Part shown: positions 1 to 6,749 of the stretch, in pieces
Position numbering within the stretch: position 1 is the stretch's first letter
Layout: every line of letters begins with the position of its first letter
DNA from: an uncultured Chloroflexota bacterium
Lineage (GTDB): Bacteria; Chloroflexota; Dehalococcoidia; Dehalococcoidales; RBG-16-60-22
Assembly (NCBI GenBank): GCA_903915565.1
Contig: CAIWTG010000186.1
Location: 1-7,563 of the forward strand
Length of the DNA stretch: 7,563 nucleotides
Direction: 5' to 3'
The notes under the pieces: model-generated
What the model was told of the DNA's origin: nothing
Database searches by the model: none
The model's input: the letters and a program-made list of their open reading frames with translations, nothing else
Position numbers and translations under genes: made by a program

Positions 1-1062
1 GGCGAGGAGTTCAACATCAATTCCCCCGCTCAGCTGGGCAAAATTTTATTTGAAAAACTTAACATCCCCGCCGCCCGCCGCTCCGGCGGCAAATATTCCA
101 CCGAGGCTTCGGTGCTGGAAACGCTGGCGGAGCAATTCCCCATCGCCAAAGATATTCTGGAATACCGCCAGTACAGCAAGGTCAAATCCACCTATATTGA
201 TACCCTGCCGGAGCTGGTGAACCCCAAAACCGGACGGATTCATACCAGCTTTAACCAGACCCGCACCTCCACCGGACGTCTTTCTTCCTCCGACCCTAAT
301 ATGCAGAATATTCCGGTGCGGGGCGAATTGGGGGGGCAGGTCCGCCAGGCTTTTATCGCCGCCCCGGGCTTTAGTCTGTTGGCCGGCGACTATTCTCAAA
401 TTGATTTACGCGCTTTAGCTCATCTCTCAAAGGACGAAGCCCTTGTACGCGCCTTCCGTAACGACGAGGATATTCACTCGGCCACGGCGCAATTACTATT
501 TGGCGTCGGTAAAGACGAGGTCACCAAGGACATGCGGCGCTTTGCCAAGACCGTCAACTTCGGCGTTATCTATGGCATGAGCGACTATGGTCTGGAGCAG
601 GCCACCGAGCTTTCCCGCGAGGAAGCCAGTAAATTTATCAAGGCATATTTTGAAAAATACCCCGGTGTTACTAAATACCTGAATGATACCAAAGAAAAAG
701 CCCGCCGCGATGGTTACGTGGAAACGCTTTTGGGCCGCCGCCGCTATATCCCCGACATCAATTCCGCTAACCGCCAGGTGCGTGAAGCCGCCGAGCGCAT
801 GGCGATTAATATGCCGGTGCAGGGCACTTCCGCCGATATCATAAAAGTGGCGATGATTAATCTTTATAAGGAAATGCGTCAGCGGCGCGTTAAAAGTAAA
901 ATGCTCCTTCAGGTGCATGATGAGCTTGTCTTTGAAGTCCCCGACGACGAGTTGGACTATATGCGTAAGCTCGTCCCCGATATCATGGACTCCGCCATCA
1001 AGTTAGACGTCCCCATCAAGGTTGATACCAAGGTGGGGAAAAACTGGGGAGAAATGAAATAA
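1..1062 (+). CDS. polA: DNA polymerase I, C-terminal polymerase domain (5' end outside window)
   Basis: Family A DNA polymerase, which fills gaps in excision repair and replaces RNA primers. The reading frame is open from base 1, so the 5'-nuclease and 3'-5' exonuclease regions lie outside the window. The 353 visible codons cover most of the thumb, fingers and palm. Visible landmarks are the thumb segment GEEFNINSPAQLGKILFEKL at the edge, the TRTSTGRLSSSDPNMQNIP stretch, motif A DYSQIDLR (bases 388-411), motif B (O-helix) RRFAKTVNFGVIYG (bases 535-576, with the conserved Lys and Phe) and motif C QVHDELVFEV (bases 910-939, catalytic Asp at 919-921). Motif A carries Asp where Escherichia coli Pol I has the steric-gate Glu710; all other key residues look intact. 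The TAA stop overlaps the mutM start by one base, so the two are probably translationally coupled. Identity is certain; exonuclease status cannot be judged here. Confidence 0.97.
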   Translation, partial: GEEFNINSPAQLGKILFEKLNIPAARRSGGKYSTEASVLETLAEQFPIAKDILEYRQYSKVKSTYIDTLPELVNPKTGRIHTSFNQTRTSTGRLSSSDPNMQNIPVRGELGGQVRQAFIAAPGFSLLAGDYSQIDLRALAHLSKDEALVRAFRNDEDIHSATAQLLFGVGKDEVTKDMRRFAKTVNFGVIYGMSDYGLEQATELSREEASKFIKAYFEKYPGVTKYLNDTKEKARRDGYVETLLGRRRYIPDINSANRQVREAAERMAINMPVQGTSADIIKVAMINLYKEMRQRRVKSKMLLQVHDELVFEVPDDELDYMRKLVPDIMDSAIKLDVPIKVDTKVGKNWGEMK

Positions 1063-1877
1063 TGCCCGAGCTCCCTGAAGTCGAAACTATCAAAAACGAA
1101 CTCCTCCCCCACGTCCTTAACCGCACTATAAAAAGCATAGACGTGCTTTGGGATAGGATGGTCAAAAAACCCGCGGTTAAGGATTTTAAAAAACAGGTCG
1201 TTGGACAAAAAATCACCTCGTTAACGCGCCGCGGTAAATACCTTTTCTTTCATTTGAGCGGCGGCTCTTACCTCGTCATGCACATGAAAATGACCGGCTC
1301 TTTAGTGATGAACTCAAAAGACACCAAATTTGCCCGCGCTATCCTGCATCTTGATAACGGCAAAGCGGTATATTTCCACGACCCCCGTAAGTTTGGCAAA
1401 ATGTGGCTCGAAAAAGATGCCGCAGCGGTCACTAGCCGGCTCGGCCCTGAACCTTTAGATAACGACTTTACCCCCGCCGCCCTGGGAAATATTTTGAGTA
1501 AAAGAACGGCCCCCGTTAAGCCCGTCCTCCTCGACCAGTCAATTATCGCCGGCATCGGTAACATGTATGCCGATGAGTCGCTTTTTGAAGCTAAAATTCA
1601 CCCGGAAAAACCAGCGAACAAACTCTCCAGAGCAGAAATTGTCCGACTCTATAAGGCGATACAATCTGTCCTGCAAAAAGCCCTGAAAAACAAAGGCGCC
1701 AGCGTCCGCAACTATATCCGCCCGGACGGCGCGCCCGGCTCCGCCCACGACGAATTTAACGTCGCTCATGGCGTGGGAAAAGACTGCCCCCGCTGCGGCA
1801 CGCCCATCCGACGCATTGTTGTTCGCGGCAGGGGAACTTATTTTTGCCCCCGTTGCCAACCCCATAATTGGAGGTAA
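1062..1877 (+). CDS. mutM: Formamidopyrimidine-DNA glycosylase (Fpg/MutM)
   Basis: Bifunctional DNA glycosylase/AP lyase that removes 8-oxoguanine and ring-opened purines in base excision repair. The 271-aa length is typical. The N-terminus MPELPEVET supplies the catalytic Pro2 and Glu3 after Met removal. Lys59 in TRRGKY matches the conserved beta-sandwich lysine. Met77, Arg109 and Phe111 sit where the void-filling triad is expected (HMKMTG and HDPRKFG). The helix-two-turn-helix region is LLDQSIIAGIGNMYADE (about 157-173). The C-terminal zinc finger has Cys242, Cys245, Cys262 and Cys265, with Arg257 in the beta-hairpin. The start is fixed by the invariant N-terminus and by GGGGAG at 1046-1051, ten bases upstream inside polA. 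The stop is one base before the next gene. Pairing with polA makes functional sense, since the polymerase fills the gap left after glycosylase action. Confidence 0.97.
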   Translation: MPELPEVETIKNELLPHVLNRTIKSIDVLWDRMVKKPAVKDFKKQVVGQKITSLTRRGKYLFFHLSGGSYLVMHMKMTGSLVMNSKDTKFARAILHLDNGKAVYFHDPRKFGKMWLEKDAAAVTSRLGPEPLDNDFTPAALGNILSKRTAPVKPVLLDQSIIAGIGNMYADESLFEAKIHPEKPANKLSRAEIVRLYKAIQSVLQKALKNKGASVRNYIRPDGAPGSAHDEFNVAHGVGKDCPRCGTPIRRIVVRGRGTYFCPRCQPHNWR

Positions 1878-1878
1878 T

Positions 1879-3039
1879 ATGAAAAACAACGACCAGTATT
1901 ACCGTGCCCTCCAGCAGCATCTGGATAAAGGCCCCGTCGGCTTTCCTGCCACCCCCTCCGGCATTGAAGTCACTTTGCTCAAAAAGCTTTTTATCCCCCT
2001 CCACGCCCAAATCGCCGTCCACCTTTCCACCATCAAATTGGAGTCAGCCAAAACAATTCACCACCGCCTGCAAAAAAGCGGCGTCGCTATGTCTTTAAAC
2101 GAATTAAGAGCCGCCCTGGACGACATGGCGCATAAAGGCCTTATCCTGGCTTACTCCGAGGGCTTTAAAGAGAAGCATTTTAAAAACGCCGGTATGTCCG
2201 CCGGCGGCATTATAGATTTCCAGGTCAACCGCGTTACTAAAGACCTCATGGATGTGTTCGACCAATATCATAAAGAAGCCTTTGCCCGCGCTGAAAACAC
2301 TGGTAGCCGCTCTATTCCCCAGCTCCGCACTGTCCCTGTGGCGCGCTCTATCCCCATTCCGGAAAAGCACTCCGTCGCCACCTACGACGACGTTAGAAGC
2401 CTTTTGGAAGCTTCCCCCGGCCCCTTTGCCGTCGCCAACTGTATGTGCCGCCAGACGCGCGATATGCAGGGCGCCACCTGCAAGTACTCCGATATCCGCG
2501 AGACCTGCCTGCAAATCGGCCCCGACCACGCCCGCCAGTATGTAGAGATGGGTATCGCCCGCTACGTTAGTAAAGACGAGGCTTTAGGCATTTTAGAAAA
2601 AGCCGAGCAGGCTGGCTTTATCCTCCAGCCGGAAAATTCCCTTAAGCCGGAGGCTATCTGTTGCTGCTGCGGCGATTGCTGTATGCTCCTCTCCACGCTC
2701 AAGAAAGCCCCTAAACCCGCCCTCATGTACGCCTCGAATTACTACGTGACGGTTGACGCCGCGCTTTGTAAAGCCTGCGGCGAGTGCGTTAAGCGATGCC
2801 AGTTGGAGGCGAGGACTATAGTCAATAATATTTCCGTCGTTAACCTCGACCGCTGTATCGGCTGCGGCAATTGCGTTATTACCTGCGCCGCCAAAGCCAC
2901 CCGACTCGTTAAAAAAGACGTCGCTTTAGTCCCCCCGAAGGATAAAGACGCCGAATTTATGAAAATCATGTCCGCCCGCGTGGGCTGGTGGGGTATCCTA
3001 ACGCTAAGACTCAAAATGCTGTTTGGGATGAGGGTGTAA
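1879..3039 (+). CDS. Winged-helix/4Fe-4S ferredoxin-domain protein, function unassigned
   Basis: A 386-aa cytoplasmic iron-sulfur protein without signal peptide. Residues about 28-95 look like a winged-helix fold (LKKLFIPLHAQIAVHLS, then LRAALDDMAHKGLI), seen in a family of anaerobe ferredoxins I recognise only by layout. The middle has Cys188 and Cys190 (NCMCR), Cys201 and Cys210, then the Cys-rich ICCCCGDCC block (Cys261-264, 267, 268). The C-terminus is a double [4Fe-4S] ferredoxin domain with two CxxCxxCxxxC motifs (Cys297/300/303/307 and Cys326/329/332/336), giving 18 cysteines in all. Neither motif ends in the usual Cys-Pro. I chose the ATG at 1879 because GGAGG (1870-1874) lies just before it and mutM ends at 1877; the upstream in-frame ATG at 1768 lies inside mutM. 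Inference: electron transfer or redox sensing, possibly with DNA or protein binding through the N-terminal domain. The substrate is unknown. Confidence 0.85.
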   Translation: MKNNDQYYRALQQHLDKGPVGFPATPSGIEVTLLKKLFIPLHAQIAVHLSTIKLESAKTIHHRLQKSGVAMSLNELRAALDDMAHKGLILAYSEGFKEKHFKNAGMSAGGIIDFQVNRVTKDLMDVFDQYHKEAFARAENTGSRSIPQLRTVPVARSIPIPEKHSVATYDDVRSLLEASPGPFAVANCMCRQTRDMQGATCKYSDIRETCLQIGPDHARQYVEMGIARYVSKDEALGILEKAEQAGFILQPENSLKPEAICCCCGDCCMLLSTLKKAPKPALMYASNYYVTVDAALCKACGECVKRCQLEARTIVNNISVVNLDRCIGCGNCVITCAAKATRLVKKDVALVPPKDKDAEFMKIMSARVGWWGILTLRLKMLFGMRV

Positions 3040-3070
3040 AGATCCCCCCCAACTACCCAACCGTTTTCCC

Positions 3071-3108
3071 TAAAAAACAATGGAGGGGCATCGTTCTTTG
3101 CCCCCTCC
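3071..3108 (-). terminator. Rho-independent terminator of the aroF-DUF4389 unit
   Basis: Read on the minus strand, a GC-rich hairpin (arms at 3099-3108 and 3082-3090, nine pairs plus one bulged base, loop of about 8 nt) is followed by ATTGTTTTTTA (3080-3071). It lies 29 bases past the DUF4389 stop. In the plus direction the hairpin is followed by CAAATTACTA with no T-run, so it is not a classical bidirectional terminator for the converging polA-mutM unit. Confidence 0.75.
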
Positions 3109-3137
3109 CAAATTACTAAATACAAACTACTAATTAC

Positions 3138-3752
3138 TTAATCGTCCCACAGTCTGAATGGCGGATATTCATCCGTCATCAGCGAGGTGTAAGCCTGCAC
3201 GCGGTAAACCCAGCGGTTAAAGCCTATTACCAGCTTAAAGATGTCTTTAGGATACGGCTTCCCTGTAAACAATATGTAAATCGCTGCGAAGATTGCCAGG
3301 ACAACAATGATATTTGAGCCGCCTTTGCCCCAGCTGTTTCCGGAAACCGTGCCAAGGATGATATAGTGCGGAATCGCCAGCAGCCACCACTTCACCAGCA
3401 CCAGGCCTCGCGAAAGCTTTTCCGGATAGGGTATCGTGATATCGGCGGGGTAATTCTTGTCTGGCTCCAGGCTAAATGGCGGATACTTATCTGTCGCTAG
3501 TGCGCTGTAGCTGTAGAAAGCGACGCGCCAGCTCCAGCGAATCACACCGGTATTGAATTTGAAAAGCCCCTTCGGATACTTGGCGGTAAATAGGATAGAG
3601 AAAAACGCGATGATGCTCACGAAGATGAAAGCGATCCCCAGGAAAAACAGGACAAAGTAATGCGGGATTGCCAGCAGCCACTTGATTAGCCACCAGCCTC
3701 TGGCCGGGGGTGCCGATAGGTCTCCCCTGATGTCAACCGGGTACTTGCTCAT
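3138..3752 (-). CDS. DUF4389 membrane protein with two tandem repeats
   Basis: A 204-aa integral membrane protein built from two copies of the DUF4389 unit, roughly residues 3-97 and 100-204. Both copies share the order YP-[AV]DI, a Lys-Trp membrane segment ending in LAIPHY (27-32 and 125-130), a second hydrophobic helix ending ILFT, a YPK-[GD]-[LI]FK motif (59-65 and 167-173), an R-W-x-x-R-V segment (72-77 and 180-185) and a closing [TD]-[DE]-[KE]-YPPF. That suggests four membrane helices in two hairpins with amphipathic ends. No enzymatic residues are known for the family and its role is uncharacterised. The start is supported by AAGGAG at 3759-3764, six bases upstream. It follows aroF by 19 bp on the same strand and ends at a clear terminator, so it is probably the last gene of that unit. 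Nothing in the sequence links it functionally to aromatic biosynthesis. Confidence 0.88.
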   Translation of the reverse strand: MSKYPVDIRGDLSAPPARGWWLIKWLLAIPHYFVLFFLGIAFIFVSIIAFFSILFTAKYPKGLFKFNTGVIRWSWRVAFYSYSALATDKYPPFSLEPDKNYPADITIPYPEKLSRGLVLVKWWLLAIPHYIILGTVSGNSWGKGGSNIIVVLAIFAAIYILFTGKPYPKDIFKLVIGFNRWVYRVQAYTSLMTDEYPPFRLWDD

Positions 3753-3771
3753 TAGTTACTCCTTTTTATTG

Positions 3772-4773
3772 TTATAAATACTCTTTGAGTCTCTTGGTTT
3801 CTTTCATCAGCTGCTCGAACTGCTGCGGGTACAGCGACTGCACCCCGTCCGATAATGCGTGCGCCGGGTCGTTATGCACCTCGATGAGCAGTCCGTCCGC
3901 CCCCACCGCTATCGCCCCCCGCGATAGTGATATCACGTAATCCCGCCGCCCCGCCGCGTGTGACGGGTCGATGATTATCGGCAGGTGGCTGGCTTCTTTA
4001 ATCGCCGGTATCGCGCTTAAATCCAGGGTATTCCGCGTGTTATCGGCAAAGGTGCGGATGCCTCGCTCGCAGAGGATTACTTTAGTGTTTCCCTCGCTCA
4101 TGATGTATTCCGCCGCCATCAGCCACTCTTCAATTGTCGCCGCCATCCCGCGTTTTAAGAGGACGGGCTTTTTTGCCTGCCCCGCCAGCCGCAACAGCGA
4201 ATAATTCTGCATGTTCCGCGCCCCGATTTGTATAATGTCGGAGTATTTCTCCACCAGCGGTAAATTGTCGGTGTCCGTCGCTTCGGTAATAATTAACAGG
4301 CCTGTTTCCTTGCGCACCTTGTCCAGTATTTTAAGCCCTTTTTCCCCTAGCCCCTGGAAGCTGTAGGGAGATGTCCTCGGCTTGAAAGCCCCGCCACGGA
4401 ATACTTTGCCGCCGGCTTTTTTTACGATGTTAGCGATGGTTATCGCCTGCTCTTCGGTCTCTACAGCGCAGGGCCCCGCCATGACGATTGGTTCCCCACC
4501 CCCGATTTTAATACCCCCGATTGTTATCACTGTGGCGTCGGGATGCGTCTCGCGGCTGACCAGTTTATAGGGTTTGGTGACCGGTATGGCTTCCTTCACG
4601 CCGTCAATCGCCAGCAGCCGCGCCGCATCAATTGACCCTTTGTTCCCCAGGATGCAGACGGCTGTTCTTAAAGCGCCGGGCATCGGCACACCGCGGTAAC
4701 CCATCTTCTCAATCTCTTTGATGACGGCTTGCACCTGTTCTTCGGTGGCGTCATTTTTCATCACGACAAGCAT
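3772..4773 (-). CDS. aroF: 3-deoxy-7-phosphoheptulonate synthase (DAHP synthase, type I-beta)
   Basis: Condenses phosphoenolpyruvate and erythrose 4-phosphate to DAHP, the first step of the shikimate pathway to Phe, Tyr and Trp. The 333-aa protein has an N-terminal ferredoxin-like regulatory domain (about 1-70, starting MLVVMKNDATEEQV), which mediates Tyr/Phe feedback inhibition in the Thermotoga maritima enzyme, and then a TIM barrel. Barrel landmarks are MAGPCAVE (Cys102), FRGGAFKPRTSPYSFQG (125-141), IGARNMQNY (183-191), KRGM (207-210), DPSHAAGRR (His272), GLLIEVH (Glu298) and SDG (Asp309). Cys102, His272, Glu298 and Asp309 match the metal ligands of the T. maritima enzyme even in numbering, so it should be active. 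The start has AGGAG at 4785-4789, eleven bases upstream. It is the first gene of a two-gene unit with the DUF4389 protein. Chorismate mutase fusion is absent. Confidence 0.96.
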   Translation of the reverse strand: MLVVMKNDATEEQVQAVIKEIEKMGYRGVPMPGALRTAVCILGNKGSIDAARLLAIDGVKEAIPVTKPYKLVSRETHPDATVITIGGIKIGGGEPIVMAGPCAVETEEQAITIANIVKKAGGKVFRGGAFKPRTSPYSFQGLGEKGLKILDKVRKETGLLIITEATDTDNLPLVEKYSDIIQIGARNMQNYSLLRLAGQAKKPVLLKRGMAATIEEWLMAAEYIMSEGNTKVILCERGIRTFADNTRNTLDLSAIPAIKEASHLPIIIDPSHAAGRRDYVISLSRGAIAVGADGLLIEVHNDPAHALSDGVQSLYPQQFEQLMKETKRLKEYL

Positions 4774-4811
4774 TGTTTATTTGTCTCCTGAATGAACTGA
4801 ATATTATTAGT

Positions 4812-4820
4812 ATCATAACA
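4812..4820 (-). promoter_or_regulatory. Probable extended -10 promoter element for aroF
   Basis: On the minus strand TGTTATGAT (TGnTATGAT) lies about 38 bases before the aroF start in an AT-rich stretch. The hexamer 17 bases upstream (TGCTAA) is a poor -35, which is usual for extended -10 promoters. This is by eye only. A weak alternative is read-through from the macro-domain gene, since no terminator is seen in between. Confidence 0.35.
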
Positions 4821-4887
4821 TACATTAATTGCGTTTAGCAGTCTGTAGTCAGGTGATTTTCAATCTCCATTCCCTACCCTGCTACCT

Positions 4888-4970
4888 TGTTATTCTGGAG
4901 CGAAATGAAGAATCTGGCGGGGTGGTGTAATCTCATTCCTCTCTGCCAGCGGAGAGGAGGTCAGGGGAAA
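4888..4970. repeat. Degenerate dispersed intergenic repeat with inverted-repeat core
   Basis: The non-coding spacer between aroF and the macro-domain gene contains TTATTCTGGAGCGAAATGAA (4889-4908) followed by GAATCTGG. This is a diverged form of the short interspersed CATTCTGAGCGAAGCGAAGAATCT-type element that I recall from Chloroflexota and some other genomes. About 20 bases on, CCTCTC (4938-4943) and GAGAGG (4952-4957) form a hairpin that extends inward through T-G and G-C pairs and outward by T4937-A4958, followed by AGGTCAGGGG. Only one copy is in the window, so repeat status is inferred from recall. Confidence 0.45.
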
Positions 4971-4984
4971 AGGTTGTTAAGGTA

Positions 4985-5551
4985 TCACTTCTTCTCTCTG
5001 GCCACATGCTGCAGGGCGTTACCGAACGCTTCAAACGTATGCGGGTCAAAGAGAACGAAAACCACCTCTTTGATGGACGTGGCTTTAGCCAGGAAATCCG
5101 CCGTCTCTTTGAGGGCTATCATCGCTGCTTCTTTGACCGGATAGCCGTAAGCCCCCGTGCTGATGGAAGGGAAAGAGATGCTGCCCAGTTTGTTGGCCGC
5201 CGCCAATTTCAGGCTCTCCCGGTACGCGCTGGCGAGCACTGCCGCTTCGTCCTGGTGCCCCCCGTGCCAGACGGGTCCCACCGTATGAATCACGTGTTTG
5301 GCTTTCATATTCCCCGCCGTGGTGATGACGGCTTTGCCGGGCGGCAGGTGACCCTGCTTGGCGACGATTTTGATGCACTCCTCCAAAATGGCGCTGCCGC
5401 CGGCGCGGTGTATCGCCCCGTCAACCCCGCCTCCCCCCATTAAACTGGAGTTGGCGGCGTTCACGATGGCGTCGATCGTTTGATGGGTAATGTCTCCCTG
5501 GATAACGGAAATTGTTGCCTGATTAACCGTGCAATTAAGGTCGTCGGCCAT
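4985..5551 (-). CDS. Macro-domain protein, probable ADP-ribosyl/O-acetyl-ADP-ribose hydrolase
   Basis: A 188-aa single-domain MacroD/YmdB-type macro protein. Family members bind ADP-ribose and hydrolyse O-acetyl-ADP-ribose or remove mono-ADP-ribose from proteins. The sequence shows QGDIT (18-22), the signature IVNAANSSLMGGGGVDGAIH (29-48) with Asn34 and Asp44 at the expected catalytic positions, the LPPGKAVITTAG segment (69-80), VIHTVGPVW (87-95), the phosphate-binding loop FPSISTGAYGYP (127-138) and a final strand VVFVLFDP (163-170). All key elements are intact. The start has GGGAGG (5560-5565), eight bases upstream. The preceding S41 peptidase gene ends 13 bases before, and its TAG stop abuts this ribosome site, so the two are almost certainly co-transcribed. 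No ADP-ribosyltransferase partner is visible, so a general ADP-ribose metabolite role is as likely as reversal of protein modification. Confidence 0.93.
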   Translation of the reverse strand: MADDLNCTVNQATISVIQGDITHQTIDAIVNAANSSLMGGGGVDGAIHRAGGSAILEECIKIVAKQGHLPPGKAVITTAGNMKAKHVIHTVGPVWHGGHQDEAAVLASAYRESLKLAAANKLGSISFPSISTGAYGYPVKEAAMIALKETADFLAKATSIKEVVFVLFDPHTFEAFGNALQHVAREKK

Positions 5552-5564
5552 AACGCTTGCCTCC

Positions 5565-6704
5565 CTATACTGAATGGTTACTCGACAAGTAGTTTATTGC
5601 CCATTGTAGTTCATCCGTACCCGTTATATCCAGTGAGAAGTCGGGTATAATGCCCTGTCCTTCGATAAGTCGGTCGTGGGGAGTCAGCCACCGCGCGATG
5701 GTGATATAGAGTCCCGAACCATTATCGAGCTGGTAGAGCTGGTTAACGCTCCCTTTACCGTAAGTAATCGTGCCGGCAATCAGGGCTCTGCCATAGTCTT
5801 GTAATGCCCCGGATACTACTTCGGAGCCGCTGGCGGTGTAATGGTCTACCAGCACTACCATGGGCAGGTCGGTCGTTTCCTCCCCCTCCACAGCATTATA
5901 AATTTGTGTCGTTCCGTCGCTGTTTTTTACCTTGGCGATGACACCCGTGGGAATAAAGTTGCTGGCGACCTGGACGGCAATATCCAGGTAACCACCCGTA
6001 TTACCCCGTAAATCGAGAACGATGCCGGTCGCTTTCGCCGCCTTTAGCTGGGTAATGATGGGGGCTATTTCGGTTTCTGTCCGCTCGGTGAACTGGCTGA
6101 TGCCGATGTAGGCAATCGTGCCCTTCATCGTGTAATAAACGCTGGGTATGGGCAAAGTAGTTCTGGTCATTTGCAGTGTTACCGGCTCGGTATCGCCCTT
6201 GTGAAGGACCTGGAGCGTTACGGTGGTATCTGCTGGGCCGCGCACTTTCGCTACCACCTGGTCAAGGCTTAGACCCGCAATCGATTCGCCGTTGACCTCC
6301 ATAATGACGTCGCCCGCTTTTGCCCCCGCTTTTTCCGCCGGAGAATTGATGTAAACGCTGATGATTACAATGGTATCGTTGTCCGTGCTGACAACTGTGC
6401 CGATACCGGCGTACTGCCCCTGCAAGCTCTCGGTGAACTGGTTGTACTCCGCTGGGGTCATATAAGCCATGTGGGGGTCGCCTATGGTGTCCAGTATGCC
6501 CTGGATGGCGGCGTTGGTCATGTTATCGGAGTTTAGCTTGCTCTGGTCGACGTAATGGTTCAACAATAAGTCCCACGCCTGGTTGATGGTCTCCGGGCCG
6601 CTTACGGCGGTGCGGCTTTCACAAGCGAAAAAGACACAGCCAAAAGCGAGGATGATGGCTATAACCAGCAGGGAACTGATGATAAACTTTGGCGACTTGA
6701 ACAT
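5565..6704 (-). CDS. S41 family C-terminal processing peptidase with PDZ domain
   Basis: A 379-aa serine protease of the CtpA/CtpB/Prc type, which cuts extracytoplasmic substrates at their C-termini. An N-terminal hydrophobic segment (about 7-27) acts as signal or membrane anchor; Cys23 and Cys28 follow it, but neither has a convincing lipobox. The order is: N-terminal cap (35-95, including ILDTIGDPHMAYMTPAEY), PDZ domain (about 97-170, with YAGIGTVV and SPAEKAGAKAGDVIMEVNG), then the protease core. The core has GIVLDLRGNTGGYL (227-240), YTASGSEVVSGALQDYGRA (289-307) with the predicted nucleophile Ser292, and TYGKGSVNQ (314-322) with the general base Lys317, 25 residues on as in Prc. The third triad position, normally Gln at Lys+4, is Asn321. 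The start has AAGGAGA at 6713-6719, eight bases upstream. It heads a unit with the macro-domain gene. Confidence 0.95.
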   Translation of the reverse strand: MFKSPKFIISSLLVIAIILAFGCVFFACESRTAVSGPETINQAWDLLLNHYVDQSKLNSDNMTNAAIQGILDTIGDPHMAYMTPAEYNQFTESLQGQYAGIGTVVSTDNDTIVIISVYINSPAEKAGAKAGDVIMEVNGESIAGLSLDQVVAKVRGPADTTVTLQVLHKGDTEPVTLQMTRTTLPIPSVYYTMKGTIAYIGISQFTERTETEIAPIITQLKAAKATGIVLDLRGNTGGYLDIAVQVASNFIPTGVIAKVKNSDGTTQIYNAVEGEETTDLPMVVLVDHYTASGSEVVSGALQDYGRALIAGTITYGKGSVNQLYQLDNGSGLYITIARWLTPHDRLIEGQGIIPDFSLDITGTDELQWAINYLSSNHSV

Positions 6705-6749
6705 GGGATTATTCTCCTTCTATCATGGCAACGGTGATTCTCTTATATA

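Noticed and set aside
330..336. Run of seven G in polA considered as a phase-variable tract
   Set aside because: It encodes conserved Leu-Gly-Gly residues in an essential-type gene, and seven G is not unusual; no frame disruption is seen.
46..399. Open frame of 117 codons on the minus strand opposite polA
   Set aside because: It is antisense to conserved polA sequence, is glycine-rich by complementarity, and has no recognisable domain.
1768..1878. In-frame ATG giving the ferredoxin protein a 37-residue N-terminal extension
   Set aside because: The extension lies wholly inside the mutM zinc-finger region in another frame, and a strong GGAGG sits right before the ATG at 1879.
4937..4958. Hairpin downstream of the macro gene considered as its terminator
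   Set aside because: On the minus strand it is followed by AATGAGATTACACC with no T-run, so it fits better as part of a repeat.
5006..5443. Open frame of 145 codons on the plus strand opposite the macro-domain gene
   Set aside because: It mirrors the conserved macro gene; the composition (Arg and Phe rich) is typical of an antisense shadow, with no known motif.
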